NCBI RefSeq assembly: GCF_947502995.1
Contig: NZ_CANNBW010000009.1
Location: 104,528 to 168,527 of the forward strand
Direction: 5' to 3'
DNA: 64,000 bases
Origin: an uncultured Tenacibaculum sp.
GTDB lineage: Bacteria; Bacteroidota; Bacteroidia; Flavobacteriales; Flavobacteriaceae
In this document: in pieces, positions 54,763-62,515 of the stretch
Layout: each line of letters opens with the position of its first letter
Numbering within the stretch: position 1 is the stretch's first letter
The notes under the pieces: generated by a model
The model's database searches: none
What the model saw: only the letters and a program-made list of their open reading frames with translations
What the model was told of the DNA's origin: nothing
Made by a program: the position numbers and the translations under genes

Positions 54763-55326
54763 TTAACCTTTTCTTACTAGTTTTAGATAATATTTATATT
54801 CTTTTTTTAATTTTTTTTGTTCACTATTCTCTTTATTCTTTCTATTGGTTTTGATTTTTTTTAATTCTTTTTTATTGGTAAATGGAATAAAACTAATTGG
54901 AGGATGATACTTTCTTGTTATTGTGTAAGATAAATATTTGTAAATACGTTTTAAATATTTCTTAGAATCTTTTTTTGTTTTTTTAATATCAAGAACTCGT
55001 CCAAGTATAGACTTAGTATTCTGAAGAGGATTTATATACAGGACGAAATTATTTTGATTTTTGAAAAGTAAATAAGAATTCCAGTGATAATGATAGTATA
55101 TATCATATATTCCTGAAGTTATATTGTTTTCAGGGATATTATTCTTATCAATTAAATCGGTAATATGAATCTCAGAAGTTTGAGTTTTTGAAGGAAATAC
55201 GTTTTTTTCTTTTAATATACTTGTTACTTTTGAGTAAAGGCTATCAGGATTTGAAACTGTGAAAGTAACTTGACAATAAAAAATATTTGGAATTAATAAG
55301 ATTAGAAAAAATAGTTTTCTGTTCAT
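54763..55326 (-). CDS. exported protein of unknown function
   Basis: The 187-residue protein has a signal peptide (1-18, ending IFYCQ). It is basic and helical in its second half (KKLKKEYKYYLKLVRKG at the end). The attC-like site expected on its upstream side is reduced to a stub (55356-55370, ending CATTGTT). Confidence 0.68.
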   Translation of the reverse strand: MNRKLFFLILLIPNIFYCQVTFTVSNPDSLYSKVTSILKEKNVFPSKTQTSEIHITDLIDKNNIPENNITSGIYDIYYHYHWNSYLLFKNQNNFVLYINPLQNTKSILGRVLDIKKTKKDSKKYLKRIYKYLSYTITRKYHPPISFIPFTNKKELKKIKTNRKNKENSEQKKLKKEYKYYLKLVRKG

Positions 55327-55378
55327 AATCTCTTTTTTTATAGCTCGAGTAATTATTTATAGCCATTGTTGTACATGG

Positions 55379-56236
55379 TTATTTTTTATTCCAGTTCTGT
55401 TCAAATTGGTCGATATATTGCAAATATCTTTTATCTTTAGTTGAGTACTTTCTTGTTAATTCAGCCCATTCATCAAATTTCTTTTTATTCTTGAGTCTGA
55501 AATAAGCTTGAGCCATATTAACTGACATTTCACTTTTTTCAAAGTCGTTGTCCGATTTTTTAATTCCTTTTCGATATATTTTTTCGGCATCTTGTACTTT
55601 GTTTAAACCTAAATAAGAATAGCCTAACTCTCTGAAAAAGTAATAATTTTTAGAGTTATTCTTAATTGCTTTTTCCAGAACGGGAATAGCTTTTTCGAAC
55701 TGTCCTAAATGATTATAAGCAAAAGCTAATTCAAATTCAAGCCCGTCAAAATGAGGTTCAATTTCATAGGCAGTTAACAAAGGTTTTAGAGCTAATTCAC
55801 AAGCACCAACGTGGTTATAGTGATAGCCTTCTTGTTTTAAATAATCTACTCGGTCGGAACCTTCTTTATAAATAGATAACCATTCAGGTTCTTTAGGTAA
55901 GTTCAAAGCAGAAACTTGGCTTTCGGTCAAAACAGACACCAAACTTGTATTTGGTTCAAGTCGATATTTCATAAATCCAACAGTCGAATCTCGTTTGATG
56001 TTTATTAATTCTTGCTCTTTTATTTGAAATTTAGTTTCGTAATTAAAGGTGAAACCTGCTTGATTGTCTAAATAAATAAATCCATAAGCATAGGTGGAAT
56101 CTGTATCTTTTTTAGGAAAAGCAACCCATTTATCAACTGCATTAAAATACTTTGTGTCAAACTTTAATTCAGTCAGATTATTTTGTGAAAACCCAATATT
56201 TGAAATTAATATTAGAGCTAAAATTGTTATTCTCAT
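55379..56236 (-). CDS. exported TPR protein
   Basis: The 285-residue protein has a signal peptide (1-17, ending IGFSQ). An N-terminal unrecognised region is followed by TPR repeats (about 145-260: LELAFAYNHLGQFEKAIPVL, ELGYSYLGLNKVQDAEKIYR). The cassette carries GTTGTACAT / ATGCACAAC ends with one mismatch. A protein-binding role is likely. Confidence 0.8.
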   Translation of the reverse strand: MRITILALILISNIGFSQNNLTELKFDTKYFNAVDKWVAFPKKDTDSTYAYGFIYLDNQAGFTFNYETKFQIKEQELINIKRDSTVGFMKYRLEPNTSLVSVLTESQVSALNLPKEPEWLSIYKEGSDRVDYLKQEGYHYNHVGACELALKPLLTAYEIEPHFDGLEFELAFAYNHLGQFEKAIPVLEKAIKNNSKNYYFFRELGYSYLGLNKVQDAEKIYRKGIKKSDNDFEKSEMSVNMAQAYFRLKNKKKFDEWAELTRKYSTKDKRYLQYIDQFEQNWNKK

Positions 56237-56256
56237 AGTTTGTTTTTAATATGCAC

Positions 56257-56379
56257 AACGGTTTGTGTATTGTTATTTGCGATTTTTTAATTGTAAAGTT
56301 AGCAAATAAATCACAGATAGAAAGTCCGCGAGGACTTTCGTAAATAGGCTCTAACTAGCAATGAATTATACACATTGTT
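56257..56379 (-). repeat. attC-like site with GC-rich stem
   Basis: AACGGTTTGTGTATTGTTAT and the right arm AGCAATGAATTATACACATT ending in GTT are conserved. The central stem is GAAAGTCC (56320-56327) with GGACTTTC (56332-56339), different bases from other sites but fully complementary. Confidence 0.88.
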
Positions 56380-56389
56380 GGTAATAATT

Positions 56390-56859
56390 TTATTCTTTCA
56401 TTTGCGCATAAAACTTTCTCCATTCAGAAGCATCATATATCAAATTAGATTCTTTTATTAGTTTATTTTCAATTCTAAACCACTCAGTTGCTGTGTTTGA
56501 CTCTAGACCTTTTACTGATGATTTAAAGTTATAGAAAACAGCTATCCAATTTCTGTTTTCGGCAATATTAATAATCTCTATTTCTGTAATTACAGCGCCA
56601 ATTTGTTTGGCTAATACAATAAATTATGCTTTAGAATTCAGTTCCATCATTGGATTTTTAAATTTATAATCATCTGCCATAGAGATTCTTGAATCTGTTC
56701 AGGGTTATTAAACCCACCTAAAAACTTGGTTACAATTTCTTGGTTTGTCATTGTCGTACTTTTAATTTGTTGTGCATTGCTATAGATTGAGAATAGGGTC
56801 AATCCAATAATAAATGCTTGTTTAAATAATTTCATCATTTTTTTATTTTGATGAGACAA
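56390..56859 (-). pseudogene. SnoaL/NTF2-like gene broken by frameshift and stop
   Basis: The start reads MSHQNKKMMKLFKQAFIIGL with a signal peptide, then TMTNQEIVTKFLGGFNNPEQ. After ESL the frame shifts; the alternative frame reads ADDYKFKNPMMELNSKA, has a TAA, then IVLAKQIGAVITEIEI and ends EWRKFYAQMKE at 56390. Together these form a typical NTF2-like protein of about 140 residues. Two lesions mark it as dead. It shares a cassette with the downstream-strand Crp/Fnr gene at 56907. Confidence 0.72.
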
Positions 56860-56906
56860 AGTTGCAACAGATTAAAGATTCTATTCTTGGTAAAAACCAA
56901 GATTTT

Positions 56907-57467
56907 CTAAATTGTGATTGTATTGATTAATTTACTGAAGTTTGTAGGGTCTATTCGTAAATATGAGGCAATATCTTTCTGCGAAACCATATTTATCAAA
57001 TGAGGACTTCTTTTTACAAATTTTTTAAAACGAGTTTCGGTATTGAAAGCCATTAATTGATGATATCTTTCTATAATACCTATTAAAAATCGTTCTGTGA
57101 TTATTCTAAATAAGGTTTCAAGTTCTCTATGACTTTCTATTAATTGAGAATGTTTAGTATAAGGTATTCGTAAAAATGTGCTTTCCGTAATTGTTTCAAG
57201 ATAGTATTTGGAAGGTGTTTGTGTAAGAAAAGATTCTACTATACCGCTAAATGATAGTGCATAAGCAAAAAACATAACGTGCTGTTTTCCTTCATTTAAG
57301 TAGTATGACTTTTGAATTCCATCTTTCACAAAATAGAGATATTGTTCAGTTCTATCACATTCAGTAATTATTGGTTTTCTTCGAACTGAATATTCCGACC
57401 AATGTGAAATGTATTCTTCTAGAATTTCTTCGTCGATATTATAAAATGATGATAAATATTTTTTCAA
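56907..57467 (-). CDS. Crp/Fnr-family transcriptional regulator
   Basis: The 186-residue protein has a cyclic-nucleotide-binding-like N-terminus (KPIITECDRTEQYLYFVKDG, IQKSYYLNEGKQHVMFFA) and a C-terminal helix-turn-helix (VSQKDIASYLRIDPTNFSKL). It resembles the compact regulator at 15598. It and the NTF2-like pseudogene lie in a single cassette (ends GTTGGTAAT / ATTACCAAC), so this cassette once carried a regulator-plus-target pair. Confidence 0.85.
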   Translation of the reverse strand: MKKYLSSFYNIDEEILEEYISHWSEYSVRRKPIITECDRTEQYLYFVKDGIQKSYYLNEGKQHVMFFAYALSFSGIVESFLTQTPSKYYLETITESTFLRIPYTKHSQLIESHRELETLFRIITERFLIGIIERYHQLMAFNTETRFKKFVKRSPHLINMVSQKDIASYLRIDPTNFSKLINTITI

Positions 57468-57486
57468 GCGTGTATTTAATTATTAC

Positions 57487-57613
57487 CAACGGTCTCGGCT
57501 ATGAGTAGTTGCGTTGTTTTTGTTGTTAATTTATTAAAAACACCTAAACTTCGACTTTTACGAGTATTTTTCAAAAAGGGAGAATACATAAGCAATGTTT
57601 TTTAGGTTTTGTT
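57487..57613 (-). repeat. attC-like site (variant arm type)
   Basis: The site runs AAC (57487) to GTT (57611-57613). The right arm AGCAATGTTTTTTAGGTTTT is shared with the site at 49603. The left arm GGTCTCGGCTATGAGTAGTT differs from the main type. The gene at 57602 ends inside it. Confidence 0.78.
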
Positions 57614-58480
57614 ATATGCTTTTTTTACAATAGTTTCTTTTTTATTAGGCTTATTATACTCTATTGGATCTAATGAAAAAAAGCTTCTGTAGTTTTTATC
57701 ATTAGGTTGAAATAAAGAGTCTTTTCCCTTGAATTTAACTTCTAGAGCAAGTTTTCCATTGTTTAAAAAACGTTGAATTATAACTTCGTTTTTTTCTCTG
57801 TCTGAAATTAAAATTTCATGGTGATAATGATTTGGAGCGCCTAAATAAGTCGAAAAAGGAATAGAATCTCTGGAATATTTTAGGCTTCTTTTAAGTCCAA
57901 CCTTACGTTTAGGAGCTATTGAATCTATTTCATTTAGATATAATGTGATTAATTGATGTGGATCCCAAAAACTCGATGTAAACACCCCATCTTCATAAAG
58001 AATATAATCAATATATTTTTCTTTCTTTTTTAACTCAGAATATATTTGTTGTATATATGTTTCATAAATATAACTAGAGAAGTCAGGATTACTAAGAAAG
58101 CCTTTAACAGTAAATCTATTTTCTATTCCAATTAAACCTAGATATTTATTGTTTTTAGCTTCAAAACATTCAAATTGAGTTGATGGATTACAAGTTTTAT
58201 ATAAAGGGATAAAGCTACCTATTCCGATGGTTAACTCTTTTTTTTCTCTTAATTCGATAATTCTATTTCCAGTTCCTTGAGTTATTATATTTCCATTTTT
58301 TAGCAAGAATTTATATGATACTTTATCTTCTCCTGCTAATATTCCATTTTGTATTTCACAGAATGAACCTGAATTTTGTTGAGTCATTTTATAATATTTA
58401 AAATGAATTGGAAAAAAACCGAAGTTGTGAAGGAGAATTAATATCGTAATTCCTATTGTTAAAATTTTAAATTTTTTCAT
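57602..58480 (-). CDS. membrane-anchored protein of unknown function
   Basis: The 292-residue protein has an N-terminal membrane anchor (about 6-26, ILTIGITILILLHNFGFF). A soluble domain follows, with charged C-terminus ending KKAYNKT whose last codons are read from the attC right arm. Cassette ends are GTTATATGC / GCATATAAC. No family recognised. Confidence 0.7.
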   Translation of the reverse strand: MKKFKILTIGITILILLHNFGFFPIHFKYYKMTQQNSGSFCEIQNGILAGEDKVSYKFLLKNGNIITQGTGNRIIELREKKELTIGIGSFIPLYKTCNPSTQFECFEAKNNKYLGLIGIENRFTVKGFLSNPDFSSYIYETYIQQIYSELKKKEKYIDYILYEDGVFTSSFWDPHQLITLYLNEIDSIAPKRKVGLKRSLKYSRDSIPFSTYLGAPNHYHHEILISDREKNEVIIQRFLNNGKLALEVKFKGKDSLFQPNDKNYRSFFSLDPIEYNKPNKKETIVKKAYNKT

Positions 58481-58499
58481 TTTTAGACTAATTGCATAT

Positions 58500-58622
58500 A
58501 ACGTTTTGTGTATTGTTATTTGCGATTTTTTAATTGTAAAGTTAATTAAAAGTGATGAACTTTTGGTTTTGCGAGATTTGTCCGCAGGATAAATCCGTAA
58601 GCAATTAATTATACACTTTGTT
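58500..58622 (-). repeat. attC-like site (model example)
   Basis: A fully typical site: AACGTTTTGTGTATTGTTAT, then TTGCG, core AGTTAATTAAAAGTGATGAA, stem GATTT-G-TCC with GGA-T-AAATC (58575-58583 with 58587-58595), and right arm CAATTAATTATACACTTTGT ending in GTT. The private ends are GCATATAAC and GTTAGTGG. Confidence 0.9.
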
Positions 58623-58632
58623 AGTGGTTGTT

Positions 58633-59361
58633 TTAATCAGTTTCAGATGCAATTATTCCGATATACCAATTCTTTGTCGGATTATATACTGTCCAAAAGT
58701 AACTTCCCCACCATTCTTTTCCAGCATCAAAGATAACTGAACAATTCGTATCCCAAGCATAAATTGTAATTTCATTAATATCAGAAAAAAAATAGTCTAA
58801 AAAATCTAATAGATATTTCCCGCGCCTAAGAATTTCTTTTCCTAAATGCAAATTATATGGAGGTTCCATTAGTGCATTGATAAAACAGCCTTTATTTTCA
58901 GGATATAAATCTCGATAGTTAATGCTAAGTTTATTCATATCTACTTTATTCTTTACTATTTCATCTTGATCATAGTAGAAATAAGAATTTAAAGTATCAT
59001 TTCCTAATTGACCTCTAATTATTGTTTTTTTTTCCTTTAAATCATAGTAAGGACCTAAAAAGTGGCATAAATCAATTTTTTGACCGCTTGAGTCAAGTTT
59101 GTCAAAATCAGTCTGTGCGTAAGGGATATTTTTTCTTTGATTTTTAGCTGAGACTTTATTGAAGTTGAAATTCCATTCAAAATTTTGTTTTTCAAGAGTT
59201 TGACGAGCTGTTATCATATGCGCAAGATATTCACCTGGCTCTTGTCCCTTATAATTCTTATTAATTTCGAAAACGGAAATTCTCAATGCACCACCAATTT
59301 TTTCGTGTATTTCAAGTCTCTCGTTTAGTTCATAATTTGTTATGGTTTTAATGTTTACCAT
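58633..59361 (-). CDS. cytoplasmic protein of unknown function
   Basis: The 242-residue protein opens MVNIKTITNYELNERLEIHE and has no signal peptide. It contains an aromatic-rich end (WGSYFWTVYNPTKNWYIGII). Cassette ends GTTAGTGG / CCACTAAC match perfectly, proving it is one unit. Resembles hypothetical immunity-type proteins but no family certain. Confidence 0.7.
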   Translation of the reverse strand: MVNIKTITNYELNERLEIHEKIGGALRISVFEINKNYKGQEPGEYLAHMITARQTLEKQNFEWNFNFNKVSAKNQRKNIPYAQTDFDKLDSSGQKIDLCHFLGPYYDLKEKKTIIRGQLGNDTLNSYFYYDQDEIVKNKVDMNKLSINYRDLYPENKGCFINALMEPPYNLHLGKEILRRGKYLLDFLDYFFSDINEITIYAWDTNCSVIFDAGKEWWGSYFWTVYNPTKNWYIGIIASETD

Positions 59362-59383
59362 TGTTTATTTTGAAATTGCCACT

Positions 59384-59509
59384 AACGGTCTCGTATAACC
59401 GTCAGTTAAGGGTTAAGTTAGCGAATATTTTCGGTTTTGCACTAGCCTTAGCGATTCCGAGTGGATTCGGACGTAGTCGAATCCGCCGTAATTGCGGTTA
59501 TACATTGTT
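59384..59509 (-). repeat. attC-like site with independent arm sequence
   Basis: The arms differ from the main type (left GTATAACCG, right CGGTTATAC) yet are complementary to each other. The inner stem GGATTCG (59463-59469) pairs with CGAATCC (59478-59484). The site runs AAC to GTT and has the usual private ends CCACTAAC and GTTACCTACA. Confidence 0.85.
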
Positions 59510-59511
59510 AC

Positions 59512-60033
59512 CTACAGTATTTTTAATTTTTCTGCAATTTCTTTTTTCCATTTTTCAAGTTCTTCATATTTTTCATTGTATTCCTCTAAAGGAATATCTA
59601 TTAGTTCATATAAAGACTCAGATTTATCAAATCCTATTTTATCTCCAACTTTCTTGAATGTTTCCAGATTTAGTTTTTCATCTATGTCATCCTCGAAATA
59701 CTGAAACATAATATCAAACAAAAGTAAATTCCAATTTGTTCCATATTCAGTATAGATTTGGTCATTTTCCAATTCGAAATGAAAGATTTTTTTAACTGAT
59801 TCATTATATCCAAATACTCGAAAAGTTTCTCCTTCATCGAAAATCGGAATGATATTCAGTCCACTCAATATTTGGTAATTTGAGATTGTTGGAAAGTAGA
59901 AATAAGCTCCATCAACTTTTTCAACACGAAACTTTAATTCAGGTATTTTTCCAATATTTTCAATAAAAGATTTAGGTGCTCCAAAGCTTAGTAATTCAGA
60001 TTCTCTTTCTTCTATCGGAATTAATTTTTTCAT
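59512..60033 (-). CDS. SUKH (SMI1/KNR4)-like protein
   Basis: The 173-residue acidic protein has NIIPIFDEGETFRVFGYNES followed by FHFELENDQIYTEYG and NWNLLLFDIMFQYF, a pattern seen in SUKH-superfamily proteins, many of which are immunity proteins for nuclease or other toxins. Its stop codon TAG overlaps the attC edge. Cassette ends GTTACCTACA / TGTAGGTAAC match over ten bases. The family assignment is by pattern only. Confidence 0.65.
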   Translation of the reverse strand: MKKLIPIEERESELLSFGAPKSFIENIGKIPELKFRVEKVDGAYFYFPTISNYQILSGLNIIPIFDEGETFRVFGYNESVKKIFHFELENDQIYTEYGTNWNLLLFDIMFQYFEDDIDEKLNLETFKKVGDKIGFDKSESLYELIDIPLEEYNEKYEELEKWKKEIAEKLKIL

Positions 60034-60042
60034 ATTGTAGGT

Positions 60043-60329
60043 AACGTTTTATGTGTATGTTTTTTTGCGATTTTTCTGTAAATTTAATAAAAAGCTATAA
60101 GTTTAAAAATAAGAAGGCTCTTATAAATCATTTAGTATTCCGCAACTAAATATACACACCGTTATTTGCTGGCTCTTTATTAGTTGAAAAATAAGGACTA
60201 TATGTTTTTAATAGCGTTTATTTAAAGATGATTCTTTTATGTTGAGGTTTATCTAAACTAAGCCTGACTAAATAAATTGAGGATTTTTTGTTTAAGTCGT
60301 CATTATGATAAATAATCCGGCTTGCATAT
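60043..60329 (-). repeat. ORF-less 287-bp cassette, type A, copy 1
   Basis: An attC-like site (60043-60163) is followed by a 166-bp segment without any open frame on either strand. The segment starts GTTATTTGC and ends GCATATAAC, near-complementary ends. An identical copy lies at 61878. The unit differs at five positions or so from type B copies (60872, 62165). It could carry a promoter or RNA, or be a filler. Confidence 0.85.
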
Positions 60330-60451
60330 AACGTTTTGTGTATTATTATTTGCGATTTTTTGCTGTAAAGTTAATTAAAAGTGGTGAACTTTTGATTTTG
60401 CGAGATTTGTCCGAAGGATAAATCTGCAAGCAATGAATTATACACCTTGTT
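60330..60451 (-). repeat. attC-like site
   Basis: Full-length, close to the site at 58500: AACGTTTTGTGTATTATTAT, core AGTTAATTAAAAGTGGTGAA, the GATTTGTCC/GGATAAATC stem and right arm CAATGAATTATACACCTTGT ending in GTT (60449-60451). Confidence 0.9.
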
Positions 60452-60462
60452 ACCACACGTTT

Positions 60463-60849
60463 TTATTTCAAATTATAGGTTTCCATTCCGTTATTCATTT
60501 TCAGAGTCAGAGTTGAATCCGTAAATTCAGTTACTTCCACATAAATAGTGTCCCATAAATTCATTTTCTTTATATAAGTTCCGATTTTTTCTTTTCGATA
60601 TCCAGTTAGCTTTATAGAATCCACAACTTTATAATCATAAATACTATCTCCAGGAAATTTCATATTCTCAAAGAAAGCAAGTATTCCTTTTCTAATACTA
60701 ATTCCGCTTAAAGAGTCTTTATTGCTAATCCATTCGCCTTTTTTGAATTCAGTCGAATTTTCTATTTCAGAATATTTTATTGGTTCCGATTTACAAGAAA
60801 TCAGTATTAAGGTAATTATTCCAATAACAAAGAAAGGTGTCTTATTCAT
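60463..60849 (-). CDS. small lipoprotein of unknown function
   Basis: The 128-residue protein has a signal peptide with lipobox (LILISC, C19) and a mature domain ending DSTLTLKMNNGMETYNLK. The fold may resemble small beta-barrel lipoproteins, but no family recognised. Cassette ends GTTACCACAC / GTGTGGTAAC match over ten bases. Confidence 0.72.
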   Translation of the reverse strand: MNKTPFFVIGIITLILISCKSEPIKYSEIENSTEFKKGEWISNKDSLSGISIRKGILAFFENMKFPGDSIYDYKVVDSIKLTGYRKEKIGTYIKKMNLWDTIYVEVTEFTDSTLTLKMNNGMETYNLK

Positions 60850-60871
60850 AGTTTTGGGTTAAATGTGTGGT

Positions 60872-61158
60872 AACGTTTTATGTGTATGTTTTTTTGCGAT
60901 TTTTCTGTAAATTTAATAAAAAGCTATAAGTTTAAAAATAGGAAGGCTCTTATAAATCATTTAGTATTCCGCAACTAAATATACACACCGTTATTTGCTG
61001 GCTCTTTATTAAGTGAAAAATAAGGACTATATATTTTTAATAGCGTTTATTTAAAGATGATTCTTTTATGTTGAGGTTTATCTAAACTAAGCCTGACTAA
61101 ATAAATTGAGGATTTTCTGTTTAAGTCGCCATTATGATAAATAATCCGGCTTGCATAT
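60872..61158 (-). repeat. ORF-less 287-bp cassette, type B, copy 1
   Basis: The same architecture as the copy at 60043, with the differences AATAGGAAGG, TTAAGTGAAA, TATATATTTT, TTTTCTGT and GTCGCCAT. An identical type B copy lies at 62165. The attC-like part is 60872-60992. No open frame is present. Confidence 0.85.
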
Positions 61159-61284
61159 AACGTATTTGTGTATGATTTTTTGCAGGAAAAGGACGCGGGT
61201 TCTTTTCCGATGTTGCGGAAAGATAATTAATAAGATTGAATTTCCGCTGAGGAAATTCAGCAGCAATTAATTATACACGTTGTT
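61159..61284 (-). repeat. attC-like site with divergent centre
   Basis: The left AACGTATTTGTGTATGATTT and right arm CAGCAATTAATTATACACGT are kept and end in GTT. The centre is unlike other sites, but the stem is retained as GAATTTCC (61238-61245) with GGAAATTC (61251-61258). Confidence 0.87.
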
Positions 61285-61307
61285 ACAAAATGTAGTGACG
61301 CGCTCAG

Positions 61308-61841
61308 TTATTTCAATATTTTTAATTTGGTTGTATGATTTTCAGGTATTAAACTGTCACCTTTTCTAATGTAAATTGTGTCAATTAAAAAACGAGTTGA
61401 CAATTCATTGTTATTTAATAATTTCAAAGTGTCATTTCTCATAATATATTTTCCTTTATAATAATAAGATTCATAATTCGATCGTTGTTTCAATTTAAAA
61501 TTTCCGTTCTTTTTTAAATTCAACGTATAATTAAATTTTCCTTCAGCTTTTAAGATGGTTTTAGATTCAAATAAGTCAACATTATTGAATATAGTTAACG
61601 TAAAAACTAAAATAAGAGTTATCCAAATTGATGATTTGTCAAATTCCTTTTTCTCATATTTCATTTCTTGGTTGTTTAAGTATATCTCATAAATTAGTAA
61701 AGAAAAATATATAATACATAAACAAAAAAAATAGATTGAGTTTATTAGTCCGATTGAATATGTTTCAAAAAATGGAAAGAATTGGTAAATTCCAATTAGA
61801 CCTACAATAGTTAACAATATTAAAATATTAAGCCTTTTCAT
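61308..61841 (-). CDS. membrane protein of unknown function
   Basis: The 177-residue protein has about three hydrophobic segments (about 5-22, 32-50 and 72-86). A soluble C-terminal region follows (GKFNYTLNLKKNGNFKLKQR, YMRNDTLKLLNNNELSTRFL-like). Cassette ends GTTACAAAA / TTTTGTAAC match over nine bases. The mature part could be a lipocalin-like fold (inference). Confidence 0.72.
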   Translation of the reverse strand: MKRLNILILLTIVGLIGIYQFFPFFETYSIGLINSIYFFCLCIIYFSLLIYEIYLNNQEMKYEKKEFDKSSIWITLILVFTLTIFNNVDLFESKTILKAEGKFNYTLNLKKNGNFKLKQRSNYESYYYKGKYIMRNDTLKLLNNNELSTRFLIDTIYIRKGDSLIPENHTTKLKILK

Positions 61842-61877
61842 TTTTTCGTTTTGAGAATCTTCCGAACTATGTTTTGT

Positions 61878-62164
61878 AACGTTTTATGTGTATGTTTTTT
61901 TGCGATTTTTCTGTAAATTTAATAAAAAGCTATAAGTTTAAAAATAAGAAGGCTCTTATAAATCATTTAGTATTCCGCAACTAAATATACACACCGTTAT
62001 TTGCTGGCTCTTTATTAGTTGAAAAATAAGGACTATATGTTTTTAATAGCGTTTATTTAAAGATGATTCTTTTATGTTGAGGTTTATCTAAACTAAGCCT
62101 GACTAAATAAATTGAGGATTTTTTGTTTAAGTCGTCATTATGATAAATAATCCGGCTTGCATAT
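61878..62164 (-). repeat. ORF-less 287-bp cassette, type A, copy 2
   Basis: Appears identical to the copy at 60043 over all positions read. Its attC-like part is 61878-61998. It is directly followed by the type B copy at 62165. Confidence 0.85.
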
Positions 62165-62451
62165 AACGTTTTATGTGTATGTTTTTTTGCGATTTTTCTG
62201 TAAATTTAATAAAAAGCTATAAGTTTAAAAATAGGAAGGCTCTTATAAATCATTTAGTATTCCGCAACTAAATATACACACCGTTATTTGCTGGCTCTTT
62301 ATTAAGTGAAAAATAAGGACTATATATTTTTAATAGCGTTTATTTAAAGATGATTCTTTTATGTTGAGGTTTATCTAAACTAAGCCTGACTAAATAAATT
62401 GAGGATTTTCTGTTTAAGTCGCCATTATGATAAATAATCCGGCTTGCATAT
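62165..62451 (-). repeat. ORF-less 287-bp cassette, type B, copy 2 (integrase-proximal)
   Basis: Appears identical to the type B copy at 60872. It is the first cassette of the array next to the integrase, hence probably the last inserted. Its attC-like part is 62165-62285, and it ends GCATATAACG at the presumed attI junction. Confidence 0.85.
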
Positions 62452-62515
62452 AACGTTTGTATATACTTAAATGCAGTATATCTGCATTTATCTTGTTGTT
62501 GTTTAATTATTTGAT
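62452..62515 (-). other. candidate attI with hairpin
   Basis: Between the integrase stop and the first cassette lie 64 bp. They contain a hairpin TAAATGCAG (62468-62476) / CTGCATTTA (62482-62490) and, at the cassette junction, AACGTTTGTATATAC. On the minus strand the junction reads ...CAAACGTTATATGC, the expected insertion core. The hairpin may act as the integrase gene terminator or as part of the recombination site. Confidence 0.6.

Larger units (their letters stand above)
36490..62451 (-). mobile_element. integron-like gene-cassette array
   Basis: Single small genes, all on the minus strand, are separated by about 120-bp imperfect palindromes running from AAC (low coordinate) to GTT (high coordinate). 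Each cassette begins with GTT plus a private sequence on the minus strand and ends with its complement plus AAC, for example GTTACCACAC/GTGTGGTAAC around the gene at 60463. This is the defining layout of attC-bounded cassettes. The integrase gene adjoins the array at 62516. Sites are well conserved from about 49.6 kb rightward and degraded further left, so the left boundary is approximate. Confidence 0.82.

Noticed and set aside
49603..62451. The repeats as a CRISPR array
   Set aside because: Units are about 120 bp, palindromic overall, separated by whole genes of 180-900 bp, and show no spacer-sized intervals or cas genes.
60043..62451. The 287-bp units as MITEs
   Set aside because: Their ends are the same AAC/GTT attC-type ends as gene cassettes, they sit only at cassette junctions, and no target-site duplications were seen.
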